Notes: generated from the sequence alone by a model not told the origin. A stretch of DNA of 64,000 nucleotides from Phycomyces blakesleeanus NRRL 1555(-) (GCF_001638985.1 NW_017265140.1:124001-188000); one strand, 5' to 3'; positions 1-12,079 are shown, counted from the first letter of the stretch. A program made the numbers and translations.

Positions 1-364
1 ACCCTTCACTATGCTCAAATGATCAAACTCCGATATCGGCCGTGTATATCTTCGTTCATCAAGAGAGCTTTGAAATATCCTTTTTGACAGCATCAAATCT
101 AAATTTGATTATATCTTTCTATCCTTCAATCTCAAGGTACCCCTCTCTTATATAGTGCTTTTGCTATAATACGCCTTGCGTTTCATTATATAAAGCCTCT
201 TTACTTTGAATTTACGATGACGTCGCCAGCATTTTTGTAAATCCGCCTCTCGGCTCTCTCTCTTTCTTGCTCTGACTTTCTCTCTCCTCAGCCAAGCCCA
301 GTTTTTGCTTGCTATTTTCCCCCCCTTTCCTTCAGAAATAAAGGACTAGTACGATCAACCTACG
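1..364. other. Region upstream of LSM6
   Basis: No gene is supported here. The stretch contains a CRE-like TGACGTC core near 227-233 and a pyrimidine-rich leader of CT runs from about 245 to 345, which fits the promoter and 5' leader of LSM6. A 28-codon frame is open on + from base 1 to a TGA at 85-87; it could be the tail of a gene outside the window but is too short to call. Confidence 0.5.
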
Positions 365-770
365 ATGGAGGCTCAACAAACTAACGCACGATCTCCAACT
401 GATTTTCTCAACTCTGTTCTCGGACGTCAAGTAACTGTCAAACTTAACTCGGGCATCGATTACAAAGGTAGGATGAGCAAGACGTGTAGCATAATATTCC
501 ATAGCTGCGTAGGTGTTGTGATTTATAAGAGCTGATAACATATCTATTTTCTTGTTAAAATTATTGCTTAGGTGTTCTTGCATGCCTTGATGGTTATATG
601 AACATTGCATTGGAAAACACCGAAGAGTATGTGGATGGCTCTTTGAAGAACAAGTATGGAGATACCTTTATTCGCGGAAACAATGGTAATGACATTCATT
701 AGATGGAAATCATGTGTACTGACTTTATGCGTCTGTAGTGCTCTACATTAGTGCAGATAAATCAGCATAG
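365..770 (+). CDS. LSM6: U6 snRNA-associated Sm-like protein LSm6
   Basis: The predicted protein of 82 residues is a single Sm fold. LSm6 is a ring subunit of the LSm2-8 complex that binds the U6 snRNA 3' end in the nucleus, and of the cytoplasmic LSm1-7 complex that promotes mRNA decapping. Three exons are read: 365-467, 572-685 and 739-770, joined through introns with GT/AG ends and a consistent phase. The Sm1 motif region carries the series VKLNSGIDYKG and GVLACLDGYMNIAL, and the Sm2 motif reads FIRGNNVLYIS, all nearly identical to animal and yeast LSm6. The start is the first ATG after a pyrimidine-rich leader, and the length matches the family (about 80 residues). The gene points the same way as FBA1, 1.2 kb downstream. 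Confidence 0.95.
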
Positions 771-1988
771 ATTTTTTTTATCTTTTTTCTCTTTCTCTCT
801 CCCTTCTATTCTCTTCTAAAAAAAACACAGTATTTTATGCTGAAATACACCCAAAATAAGAAAGACCCAGTATGCTTGTGTGTGTGTTTATATTATATGA
901 AGGTGGGGTAGAAAGAGAGACAACGAGAAAGAATTGTGGCACGGTGAAAGTGAGAATGTGACGGGCCTAATGCGGCACACTTGCTGCCATGGCCTTTATC
1001 ACGTGCGTTTAACCAGGGCAGAGGGCCCGCCTTTTTCAAAGGACAATCTCTCGTTTTGGTGCATAAGCACCAAGGCATTTGGGAATTAAATGGTCTTGCC
1101 GTAGCATATATATATTACAGGTCACCAATGTACTTCTTGGTATATGTAAGAAGCACCTTGATACGTTACAACTTTTCTTGACTTGTCTATAAGCTACTAT
1201 GGCTTGATTTGAGAATCAGTTCGAAAAAACACGCGTTTGTTTGTATACTGTAGTTGATAAAAGTCCCACAAATGGTCCCTTTCTCTGGAACTCTCCCCCA
1301 GTCAGACTTTGCTGTCATGGTGCAACACTGCTCCAGAACAAGGGACAATCAAGGGACCCTTTTCCTATTGTCCAACAACCACGCGTTGTTTTCATGGCCA
1401 GGCTGGGAGCAGTTTGCTCTTACTGCCTGTGTCGGATTAAGAAAAAAGAATGACGGAAGAAGTCCGGAGCGCGTGTTATTTTCATATGAATCCACAGCTT
1501 CTTTAGCGGAAAACATCGGGTTGATTTCGAAATACTCCCTCAGTTTACTACACTAATAGTTGAAGAAGTATGCTATAAAGATAAGGATAATACTAGGATG
1601 ACCTTTAATAGAGAGAATCGTTATATGTGAGGTAGAAGAAAAAAAAACAAAGAAAAGGTTAGCTTCTCTTTCTTTCTTTTTCGAGTACGCAAAGTGATGT
1701 TTAAGTATGCGATTGAGTAAGGGTGTCGAGACTCGGGAAATGGCTGAAGGGCTGGGATGGGTTAGAGTAAGGTAAGGGGGTGGGGGAGGAGAAAGGAGAA
1801 AATGGATGATTGGCCAATGGGAGGGTGGTCTGGGCCATGCATTGGTGTGTTTCTCTTGCTATTTTCCCAGGACTGCATTTATAGCTTGAAATTTGTGTTG
1901 ACCGGGTCCCCTTATAAATACAGCCTAAGAGTGCCCAGGCACCACTTTTCTCCATCTTTCTTCTCTTCAAATTATCTCCAAAAGAACA
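771..1988. promoter_or_regulatory. LSM6-FBA1 intergenic region and FBA1 upstream region
   Basis: No protein gene is supported. The heptamer GGACAAT or its complement ATTGTCC occurs three times (1041-1047, 1343-1349, 1367-1373); the last two face each other as an inverted repeat. A perfect palindrome, TTGGTGC-ATAA-GCACCAA, lies at 1056-1073. A CCAAT box sits near 1814-1818 within GATTGGCCAATGG. These are plausible transcription factor sites for a highly expressed glycolytic gene, but no factor can be named from the sequence. Confidence 0.45.
1912..1920 (+). promoter_or_regulatory. TATA box of FBA1
   Basis: TTATAAATA lies 69 bases before the FBA1 start codon and is followed by a pyrimidine-rich leader ending in AAAAGAACA before the ATG. 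A well-formed TATA element is usual for strongly expressed glycolytic genes. Confidence 0.6.
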
Positions 1989-3517
1989 ATGGGTATCCTT
2001 GATATTATCCCTGCTGGTGTCGTTACTGGTGACAACCTCTACAAGCTCTTCGAGTATGGTACGTCGAACTTGAAATCATCCTAATATCCAAAACTTAGCT
2101 TAGCCTAGACTAGTTTGAATTGACTTGACTTGCTACTTTGGAGTCTCTTTCACACGCTCATTCATGCTTGAACCAACAACATGGATAGCATACTTCAAAT
2201 CATTCAATGAATCTATTTGACTTACATTTTGTAATTTGTCTGTTTTCTTTTCGACCTTCACTATAGCTCGTGAGCACGAGTTTGCTATCCCTGCTATTAA
2301 TTGCACTTCCACCAGGTAAAGGATCAGGAAATCAACTTATTAATCAATAGACGTCATGCGGGGTAGGGGATGCGGCATTTCAATAGGTCCCGGCTTTTTG
2401 CTGTTTCCCCTCTCTCCTATTCCCGTCACGATCTAATTACCCCAGACACAATCAAACTCACCTCATACATCCCATCCAATAGCACTGTCAACGCTGCCCT
2501 CGAGGCCGCCCGCGACATCAAGTCCCCCATCATCCTCCAGTTCTCCAACGGTGGCGCCGCTTACTTCGCTGGTAAGGGTTTGTCCAACAAGAACCAGGAG
2601 GCTGCCATCATTGGTGCCGTTGCTGGTGCTCAGGTATGTTATTTAGGCTTATCAACTAGTGTTATATATATCTTTCGTGCTCTTGATTTACTAAATCGTA
2701 TACACCTCAGTATGTCCGCACAGTCGCCAAGGCCTACGGTGTTCCCGTTGTCATCCACTCTGACCACTGCGCCAAGAAGTTGATCCCCTGGTTCGATGGT
2801 ATGCTCGCTGCTGATGAAGAATACTTCAAGGCCAACGGTGAGCCTCTCTTCTCTTCCCACATGTTGGATCTCTCCGAGGAGTCCAAGGAAGAGAACATTG
2901 AGATCTGCCTCAAGTACCTCAAGCGCATGGCAGCCATTAACTGTTTGTTGGAGATGGAGATTGGTATCACTGGTGGTGAGGAGGATGGTGTGAACAACGA
3001 GGATGTCGACAACGCTGCCCTTTACACCCAGCCCGAGGATATCTACGAGATCTACACTGCCTTCTCCAAGGTCACCAACCTCTTCTCCATTGCCGCCGGT
3101 TTCGGTAACGTTCACGGTGTCTATGCTCCCGGTAACGTCAAGCTCCACCCCGAGTTGTTGGGTAAGCATCAGGCCTACGTTGCCGAGCAGCTCAAGGTTG
3201 CTGACCCCAAGCCCGTCTTCTTCGTTTTCCACGGTGGATCTGGCTCCACTGAGGAGGAGATTGCCACCGCCGTCAAGAACGGTGTTGTCAAGATGAACGT
3301 TGATACCGATACCCAGTGGGCTTACTGGGCTGGTCTCCGTGATTACTATGAGGAGAAGAAAGCCTATCTCCAGACCCAGGTTGGTAACCCTGAGGGTGAG
3401 GGTAAGCCCAACAAGAAGCACTACGATCCCCGTGTCTTCATCCGCGCTTGTGAGAAGACCATGTACGCTCGTGTCCAGCAGGCTTGCAGAGACTTGGGCA
3501 ACGTTGACAGATTGTAA
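1989..3517 (+). CDS. FBA1: Fructose-bisphosphate aldolase, class II
   Basis: This zinc-dependent cytosolic enzyme interconverts fructose 1,6-bisphosphate with dihydroxyacetone phosphate and glyceraldehyde 3-phosphate in glycolysis and gluconeogenesis. Four exons (1989-2058, 2267-2315, 2483-2633, 2711-3517) give 358 residues, the usual length for fungal class II aldolase. The N-terminus reads MGILDIIPAGVVTGDN. The active-site block is VVIHSDHCAKKLIPW, with the zinc-binding His and catalytic Asp. The metal and phosphate segments MEIGITGGEEDGV, GNVHGVY and HGGSGSTEEEI follow in family order. Exon codons end mostly in C, with almost no rare codons, unlike the neighbouring genes; this points to very high expression. 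The stop is TAA at 3515-3517. A CCAAT box, a TATA box and a short CT-rich leader precede the start. Confidence 0.97.
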
Positions 3518-6126
3518 ATAACTTTTCCCCTAAACTATATCTTTTTCGTCTTTTTTATTATACATTCACCTTTTCTTTCCCCTTTTTATCCTTCTCGATG
3601 AATGAGCAACAAACACGCCAGCATGAAGTTGAAATATACATTTGAAAAGAAGAAAGACATCCTTTCATTCTTTTGTTACAACATCTACATACTTTTTATT
3701 ATTGGAAGATCTTATTTCCTGCTTTTATTGTTTTTTTTTAAAGAAAAAGAATTGGTGAGAAAATGTGAACAAGATAATATACTTAATTATTTGCTGTGAA
3801 TGATCTTCTTTTGGGGGAGATTATACTGGATACCATTAGATTAAACGGCAAGTAGGTCGTTCTGGAAACTCAGGATCCAAGAATACATGTTTGGTTCTTA
3901 GAACAATCTATTTTGCGAATGTGATGTCATTGAGTACAAGGTGTTTCCCTGGCCCAAGTATTTGGTATTAACATCTCACTCGTCGATTTACACGTATGTA
4001 TCTAGTAAGTGCTTTTTATGATACCGTTTTATTGCTATGGCAGTTGGTTTGGATATAACATGCCTGATGTATCTCTACTTACAAAATATTTTCTTTCTTT
4101 ACCTTGTAATATAACATATGCGTTATTTACCTATAGAATGTCTTTAATTTAAAAATGGTCACACCAAGGTATACGATCCTGTGTATACGTGGGCAGCGCC
4201 ATGTATCACTCCATTGTTCTCTTGATATAATCATGAGCCAGGAGTACCGATATATATATATTTACTCTCAGCAGCTTATCTTCTAGTCTCTCAGATAAGA
4301 GTTGTTCGGCATGGCCTGACCAAGCAGTGCGTGCTTTACGAGCACGGGGAAAGTAATTTGATTTGTTTGTTTGTTTGGTAACTTGGTTGAGTTGGTGCAT
4401 AAAAAGATAATGTTAGAATGGGGCAACCAAAAGGCTGTGAAGTTTGAAGAATACAGTACAAGGAGTTTTTGGCTCACCTTGTTTGTATTTGTGCTGAGTG
4501 TTCTGATTTTTGGGGCACATGAATTAGATAAATCAGAAATCAGAAACCATACTGATAAAGCGCCATAAAACTTTCACAGACTTATTAATTTTGGAGTGCT
4601 ACAAAAAAGTGTGATAACTTCCTTGAGGCTATTACTGATATGATATCTTTAATCTAAATATTCACTTTAATTGATAAATAAATAGTTGGCAGCTTTCTTC
4701 TTTACTTTTACGTGTTTCAACTTCAAAATTCGTGCAGCTAGCTATAAACCAAAATCATACACGCTATTGAAAAAAAATGCAAGCTGCATCTTATATTCTC
4801 AAAACTATTGAAACAAGTCTGTATGAGGAATATATAACCAGCCCTTTGGAAAGTATAGGGATTTGGAATAAACAGTAGCTACATAATATCAGCATAAAGT
4901 AACCCCCTAATACAGAGTTTCGCATTCAAAAATAAAATAAAAAGCCCCAAAAAATGGAGATAATCTCGGGTTAAATTTGAGAAAGTTTACTTTTCAAAAA
5001 TGTGATCCGTAATCCCCAAACAACAACATCATGGTGATATTGATATAAATTATGTACATACAGTAGAGAGGTCAGAAATTTGGTACAAGCCTACGCCCTT
5101 TCTATTTCTGACAGGAAGATTTTCTTGAAAGAGTTTTGAATTTCTTATTTTCGAATGTGAAACTCTGTATACTTAATTCGCGCTTAAGGTTATACTTTTT
5201 CTGCTTTAAGAAGAAATATATGTCGATCCTAACCTATGTATATGTTGTATTCAGCTTCTCTTTATCTTTTGGAGGCTCACTCCAAATGGATATCATTTTC
5301 TAGCACTTTCCTAAGGTTTGTCGTTTATTTGGGTAGAACAAAGGGATATACTGGTTTGGTTTGTTTAGTTTATCATTAAAGATGTCTCTTCTTCTAACTT
5401 TATGATAAAAATCCGTTTCAGAGCTCATAAATAAGGTTTTATCCTGAACAACTTAATCCAAAAAGTGAGCAATTGGCTCTCCAAAAAGAAAAACCAACCA
5501 ATTTATATCAAAAAGCTGTTCAAAAAAGCTTCCAAAAATCAAAGTGACCAAGTGAAGGTGGAAGTACTTTATTGGCATTAACTCCTTCCTTTTATATTTT
5601 AATCTCGGCCCAAGATAACTTTGCAAAGAAAAAATCAATTAGTATATTTATGGTTTTTTTTGGGGGTCCTTGACACTAAAAACTGATCAGGACAATTATG
5701 TATCATTTAATATTCTGTATATAATAAATAGGAGCTTATTATAGCTCTATACAAAATCTGAATTAGTAGAAGAATAAATAAAAGAACTGTGATATCTTTT
5801 GGAGGGTTATGTGGTCTGTATGATGCTTTTAGGCTTTTGACAATAATGAATTCTGGGACTGTTACTGTTTTTATTAAATTGGCCTATATAGGAAATTTGA
5901 CTAAAAATATCAAAGGTAAGGCAAATTTTATTAAATTCTTTATATTCTCATTATGAACTTGTGCGCGTGGTAGATCCCCAGAAGTGATTCAGAAGAGCTG
6001 TGAAGAATGGTCCGAGAACAAGGCTATATTAATGAGCTCAATTGAGATCAACGATAAAATAAAAATTAAATAAATATGTGTTATGATGCACTGACTTGTA
6101 CAACTAACCTCTTGAGCTTTTATATA
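3518..6126. other. Gene-poor AT-rich intergenic region
   Basis: The first 100 bases form the likely 3' untranslated region of FBA1. Beyond that I see only short, unrelated open frames of up to 65 codons with no recognisable motif. One small perfect hairpin, CGTGCT-TTACG-AGCACG, lies at 4330-4346. The size and base composition suggest old repeat-derived DNA next to the transposon relics that follow. Confidence 0.6.
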
Positions 6127-6258
6127 CAGTGAAGCTGTAAAATATTGGTTAATTTATAAATCTGAATGGTGAAGACTAAAAAATCATTGGCCATTTTTAA
6201 TTTTTTATCGACTCGTTTGAAAGATTGTTTTGAACACTTTTGGAGTTTAAGTAGCTCG

Positions 6259-7703
6259 TTAGAACTTCACTTTATCTCGACACTTACTGACCTAACGCTT
6301 GGAATGGCTGCAAAATCCGCAAAGATTACTAACACATACATTGTTACATACATCAGCGATTTTCTGGGATAAAGTGTCTTCAGCTCAAATCCTCGCACTT
6401 TCTCTTCCTCTTCACAAAAGCCCAGATTTGCTCAATTGGGTCCAGTTCTGGTGAATATGGAGACATATACATGACTCCGTGGCCTCTGCTCTCAATTTTT
6501 CTTATCATGGGATGTGATTTGTGAAGTGTACAGTTGTCTATTACAAGACGACTACCCTTTACGCTTTCACCCATATCCATGATGTCAAGCTGCTCATTCA
6601 TGAGCTTTATTAAATGATCCGCAGCTCTGCCTTTAGAAGGAGGCTTATTGCCTTTCTTGTCATCACTGTTCCCAACATCGAAGTATTCTTGACAGGTTCT
6701 TCAATGATGATTTCATCTGCCTTTTGATCTTTGTCTCTTATAAACTTTCTTTCCTTTGATTCTTCACTCGTTGCTATCTAAGCTTTTTGAGCCTTTTCTT
6801 TTCTTGGTGGGGGTTTCTTTACAGCAAAATGGATGATACTGGAGGAGTGAATAGCACCAATAGTTATATGGTATGGATAACGACCGTCTTCAACTTCTAC
6901 TATGGCAGGTGTTCCTACAGTTGACTTTTCCAATTATTCCTCATATTAATCCTGAGTCCAACGTCATCAATGAACACACAGCACCTCTCGTAGTCTAAGT
7001 CAATATCCTTTCGCTTCATAAACCGTTCATGTCTCGTTTATAGATTTTTTATGACGTTCTTATCTTAGGTTTAAATGATGGCTTCTTTACAGAGATAAAC
7101 ATGTTTTATCAAATGATGATTCATTTAATATTTAGAAATTGAGAAGCCTTGAAACTTAGAAGTCAACGAATCAATGATGTCTACAGCACATATTTGCGGA
7201 TCCTTTTCAATCATCTCTTGGATATGCTGATCGTATTCATCAGTAAAAGTACTAGGTCTACCCAAATACTTTTCATACTTCTTATAGGGCATCTCCTCTG
7301 TCTCCTTACACTGCTTCCACCAACTCGCAGCAGTGGTAGACTTTATTCTTAATTATCTCGTAGCCGCTGCTAATCTTGCTCTTTTGACAAAATATTCGAT
7401 CGATAAATTGCTTTTTCGTGTGGTCATATAAGATTTATGAGTACCACTGACTGAAGGCTTAGCCAATTTGATTTTATTAACGGGTATGTCCTCCATTTCA
7501 GTATCTTCTTTATATTCTGGTTTGACAGTCAAGTAGGCAGTTTGACTCGTTATAGTGCAAATAAATATATTGAGGTCGGTGATTGCTGTCAATAAACCTT
7601 CTATTGAATCTATAAAAATTTCTCCATTCTCATTATAGTCATTATGGATTGTGACTAATAGTTTAAACATCAGGATCAAACTAGCTCTTGTGTCCCAAGT
7701 CAC
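6259..7703 (-). pseudogene. Degenerate DDE (Tc1/IS630-type) transposase
   Basis: Reading the - strand gives collinear pieces of one DDE transposase broken by stops and frameshifts. An N-terminal part (7353-7703) ends RLAAATR before an in-frame TAA. The frame resumes with a helix-turn-helix-like block, TTAASWW followed by YLGRPSTFTDEYDQHI. The first catalytic block reads CCVFIDDVGLRINM (about 6945-7000), then, after a shift, GTPAIVEVEDGRYPYHITIG. The second Asp is in VIDNCTLHKS and the Glu in SPELDPIEQIW. Past another stop the C-terminal tail resembling LCGFCSHS continues to about 6259. A TA-CAGT sequence at 6125-6130, 130 bases beyond the end, looks like a Tc1 terminus. The opposite terminus was not found. 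The gene cannot make a functional protein. Confidence 0.85.
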
Positions 7704-7959
7704 TGGAATTTATGCGTCTCTTAATTCAACGACCTGCAATTTGTTTGGATTATAAAGAGTGGTTTTAATTATCATGATTTTGTCGCAAATGAATTGTATT
7801 CCGAAGACTGCTATGCTTCTGTCAGAGAAACTACTGTCAGACTTCTTGATTTCTAATTCCAAATAAACTATTAAAAACCAACTAGATAAAACTAAGGTTT
7901 TTTATTATAAATATATATATACATATATGAGTGTATATTTGATGAATTAAAAGAAGAAG

Positions 7960-8310
7960 AAAAGGTAATATATGGTGTGGCCACCACAAGATTTGATTGC
8001 CGCTTGGACGCAACTCTATTATGCATACCTGCTACAGTACTATAAAGACCTTTTGAATCAGTATGATTCCCTTCCTTAAGGGTATGGTCCTTCAAATCCT
8101 TAGACATTATTTACAGAATCATTTCTCTCTTGAACGTTGGATTTTAGAACATGATGTTCGATTGGGTTCAAATCCAGATTTAAAGATTGTGAATAGTCAA
8201 ATCGCTGAATCTTTAAACGGGATTTTTTATCGCGTCGTGTAGGGATCTAGTCTGATAGTTAGCCCCGTATTCTTGGAATTTGAACAGCGTGTCAGTTTTA
8301 TAATTTAACT
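7960..8310 (-). pseudogene. Relic of a second Tc1-type transposase (C-terminal part)
   Basis: On the - strand, residues FKFQEYGANYQTRSLHDA match the second catalytic block of Tc1 transposases (family pattern FQQDGAxxHxS), but the catalytic Asp is replaced by Tyr. After a frameshift the block LNLDLNPIEHHVLKSNV matches SPDLNPIEHLW..LK. The tail includes STVAGMHNRVASKRQS, which corresponds to the family tail around SMPRRVQAVIKARGG. The order and spacing fit one transposase, but stops, a shift and the lost Asp show it is dead. The sequence differs from the relic at 6259-7703, so it is a separate family. It may extend to about 8640, but the pattern becomes too weak to call. Confidence 0.75.
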
Positions 8311-10332
8311 TCATATACCAAGGGATTTTGCAACAAAAAGAGACGACAGAATGAGACTGTGATCAAAAGAGAGGTGTATTTCTGGGTAGAATGAAATTGT
8401 TTTATCATATGGGAATGTAAATGCTTGAACATATTGTTAGCCTGTTCAGCTTCTACAATGATTCTAGCGGAGAAAATTGGTTCACATTATATCGAGATCA
8501 AAAACGGCCGCCGGAAATTATGATCAATATTTTGGTGAATAGAGGTGTAAAATACAATCATGAGAGAAGGTCGTGGAAAAGTAAGTACTTTTATATTTTA
8601 ACATTTTAAGTAGCTACCTTCTAATTCAGAAAAATACAAAGGTTGAATAAATGGAGGCCGCAAAGGTATTTCGAATATAAGGGTAAGATCCCACTGATCG
8701 TTTTTTGGGGATAGTATGCTCCGCAATGATTCTGTAAAGCTAAATCGGAACCGATTTGGAGTCACAGGAATCTTATAGAAGACCCTAAAGAAGGGGGAAA
8801 GAGACGGCCGACTGATTACTGTTACAATTGATGAATATAATTCTTCAAAAACTTTCAGTGGCTGGCATCATAAAACGTTGAAGACAGTTAGGCATATTTG
8901 CGGTCAGTATTCTTGGATCCACATCCTGTAGAATACTATAGCAGCGAGATTTCAATGCGAGTAAAAATATAATGACAGTATCACTTTTGACTTGGACATG
9001 AAGTGGTCGACCAGCTGCTTTCCACAGACCTAAAGAAAAGAACAATAAGCACAATAAGCACCCCCACCCCATATCGCTGTATTATAGACAGCTTGTCTTT
9101 CGGGACATTTAGATGATTACAGGTAAGCGTCTAAATACTACTTTCCCTTCACCTAAGAACCAATTTGTTTTTGTCTACATTTTCTTTTCTGTTTGTCCAA
9201 AAAAGGTAAATATATCATCTAAAAGTTAGTTTTGATTCGTCTAAATAAATTCCTGATGTGTCTCAATCCCAAGTAGAAACACTGTGTCAAGCTTGGCAAA
9301 GGAGGACGTTTTATTTTATTTTGGCTAAATATGGTACAATATAATAAGGTTTTATTTAATTCAATATATGTTCCAATTTAATTGGATTCAATTGAACCTT
9401 TTTTTAATATCCTCTTTTATGTATATTTTTACTCTGTTTGTGCTTTATGAGCTTTGTGCTATTTTACAAAACTCTCTTTTTCTTCCCCTCTTTTGAAGCG
9501 ACTCACAAGACATTATGGAATTTGTATTTCATAGCTGTTTTGGTAGAATGATTTAATTTTCAATTGTTTTGCCAATAGAGAAATGGTGTCGTATATTTAA
9601 TATTTCGTTTGTCGCTATCCATTGATACAAAAGAAAGAAGAAAAGGACTTTGACAGAAGATTGTTAATAGCTAACCTAGCAGCTTTAACCTTTAAAACCA
9701 GAATATTAAGCACCATCTATTTGAAAGAAGAAACCCCCCAATTGGCAGTAATTGAACAATCAATAATAGAACTCGGTCAGGAAAAAAAAGGTGTCATTTG
9801 TGTTAAACAATGTATATCGGCAACATTAAATATTAAATACACGCAAACATTCTATACTCCCAGCAGTTTTAAATGGAAATGATATGTTACATTGAATAAT
9901 TTCATCCTTTTGAGCTCAATCCCGAAGAGAAGGACAATTGATGAAGCTGTATTTAAGAGACAAAGTATTCCTTATATGACCTTCCAATAAGTGAAGTCTC
10001 ATTCTACCAAGTTAAACTTAATAAATACACTTCCCTTGTTCATTGTCCCACCGGCTACTACACATGCATATATATGTATCGTTCTTATTTACAGTGTCCT
10101 AAAAAGCTTTTTGCAAGATTGGATTCAATCGCAGCAAATCCTTGTGTACTGAATTGTTGGGTAGGCTTTTCCTTTTGATTTTTAAAATAGAAATAAAAAT
10201 AAAAATAAAATGAGGTCCCCCCCTTTCACTTTAACCTATTCAGCCTCCGGTCTTCAGAGTTTTATTTTTATATATATATTTTTTAACCCCTCTTCCCCTT
10301 TCTTTTTTCTTTCCCACCTTGAATGCCGAGGC
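8311..10332. other. Intergenic region, probably repeat-derived
   Basis: No gene is supported. An 86-codon frame on + at 9622-9882 has no ATG start and no recognisable domain. A 75-codon frame on - at 8845-9072 is also unrecognised. A-rich repeats of AAAATA at 10186-10209 precede the next gene and may belong to its promoter. An upstream in-frame ATG at 10210 is discussed with that gene. Confidence 0.55.
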
Positions 10333-12079
10333 ATGTTTGCTCGTCCAATGTTCTTCCTCACAAACACACGAAAGAGACTCGTTCTGGTGATCCTGGCCAT
10401 GCTTGGAGTGTGCTTTGTCGGGTTCCAGCTACATTATTATCGTGGTGATGGATTAGGTCTATCGGACAACCTTTTGAGGTGGTCAGCCGACGAATCAAGC
10501 CCCATTAACGCTGAAGAAGAGCAATACCTCACATACCTACCATATTCCCGCTTTTCAAACCAACGCAGCACTCTGCTAAATGCAGCCCTCTTAGCCAAGT
10601 ATCTTAACCGTACACTAATCGTACCTCCCATGATCCTTGGGTCTGCAAATGGATGGTCACCTGCACCAGGTCTCTATAATGTACTAGAAGACATGACAGA
10701 CTTAAAATATCAAGACCGCTGCTTTGATAACGGTGAACCTGTTGAAGAACCAATAGTATTAAACGATATGGGTCTGCCTATCTTTGGCTGTACAAACTTT
10801 ACTTCTTACGTCATGCTACCCTGGAGCTGGGCAACTGATTTGCAACGTCTAACACGAAGTGAAAATGACGGCGGACTAGGCATCAAGATCATTGAAAGAT
10901 CAGACATGTCATTGTCAAGATTACAAGAAAACCTTGGATTGGAAAACAAAGACATGTTTGTAATGCAGGACTCCACCGTAAGTTTTCGATACAAACAAAG
11001 ATGGAAAAATCGATAAATAAACCAATATATATATATATGTGTGTGTGTGTGTATATCTAGAGATACCAATGGCATATGTATGATACTCCAGGTCAAGCTG
11101 TCAACCCTCGCTATCAGTATGAGATTTCACTACACGAACTAGCCGGTATTCGACAACGACTAGTTCATTTCTATGGAATCTTTGGTTACGATCGTATCAC
11201 TCTGACAGATCCATTAAACGAAGAATACAGACTAAGAATCCAACACGCTCTGATTTTCCAGAACAAGGCTATCACAGACTCCACAACAATCATTCTTGAA
11301 CAACTCTTACGTGATATTAGCGCTTCAGATGAAATCGTTCCGCTTGATCCGGAGCAGGCTCGCACTATCGAACGTCATGGTGACTTTGTTCCTCCTCAGT
11401 TTGTGGCTGCTCACATCAGGGCTGGAGATGGTGTGTTCTTAAAGGGGCTCGGAGAACGTGTGCCCGAGTTCGTTCATCAGATCTGGGACATTATGACTGG
11501 AAATGAAACTATTCTCGACGATCTTATCGGCTCTAGTAACAACAAGACTGCGAACGAACAGATCGCAGCCCATGCCCACACACTCTACCCACTTCCCACT
11601 GCACCAGTCGAATTACGTGATCGTCTGCTCAAACTTCCCCTGCTAGAAAGACTTGCAGAATGTGGAGCTTCTAAGCAAATGGTCCTTTATGTAGCAACTG
11701 ATGCCATTGATCCACGGAATAATTATGAAATGAAGCCTGTCCTGAACGCATTCCCGTGTACCGTATTTATGGCTGATTTCTCTCCAGAATGGAAGGTACC
11801 TCTCCTCGAAGTCCGTTCTCCACTTGATCCTCAAAAGAGCTTGGCCAATCATCTCATCATGTTTGTGGATGCTTCTGTGTGTGCCTGGGCAGAACGGTTC
11901 ATTGGAACTCGTACTTCCACATTCTCGGTAATTAATGAAATGTAGTCTGTATTCAGTATCCTATTATTATTTGCTTACACCAAGTACTTCTCTCCCTCTC
12001 TCTATTTTAGAACTATATCAAGCAGCATCGACATGCAATCTATGATGAGATGATCGAACATCAACATTTACATGATTAA
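10333..12079 (+). CDS. GDP-fucose protein O-fucosyltransferase-like protein
   Basis: Three exons (10333-10977, 11061-11927, 12011-12079) give 526 residues. The N-terminus is that of a type II membrane protein: positive residues NTRKR and then a hydrophobic anchor LVLVILAMLGVCFVGF at about residues 15-30, with the catalytic part facing the Golgi or ER lumen. The family hallmarks are YSRFSNQRSTLLNAALLAKY near residue 75 (the usual 'N-Q-R' nucleotide-sugar segment), LNRTLIVPP, the HIRAGDG motif where a His-x-Arg contacts GDP-fucose, and a C-terminal FIGTRTSTFS block. Established role of the family: transfer of fucose from GDP-fucose to protein or glycan acceptors; the acceptor here is unknown. 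The ATG at 10333 was chosen over an in-frame ATG at 10210 because the latter adds 41 residues without family character. The second exon lies 32 bases after an AT/GT microsatellite. Confidence 0.85.
11025..11056. repeat. (AT)n(GT)n microsatellite in intron 1
   Basis: A run of AT followed by GT dinucleotides lies in the first intron of the fucosyltransferase-like gene, just before the acceptor TATATCTAG at 11052-11060. It may vary in length between strains. Confidence 0.8.

Noticed and set aside
1..87. 28 open codons on + from the window edge to a TGA
   Set aside because: The frame is too short to distinguish from chance, and the peptide matches nothing I recognise.
981..1556. Overlapping frames of 66, 70 and 100 codons on + upstream of FBA1
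   Set aside because: They overlap in different frames, show no domain, and lie in what is better explained as a promoter with repeated short motifs.
2639..3421. 260-codon frame on - inside FBA1
   Set aside because: It is the antisense shadow of the strongly biased aldolase exon; codons complementary to C-ending codons rarely give stops.
8144..8185. GGTTCAAATCC looks like a tRNA B box
   Set aside because: No A box or cloverleaf surrounds it, and on - it encodes the DLNPIE motif of a transposase relic.
9622..9882. 86-codon frame on +
   Set aside because: No ATG start, no recognisable motif, and AT-rich surroundings next to transposon relics.
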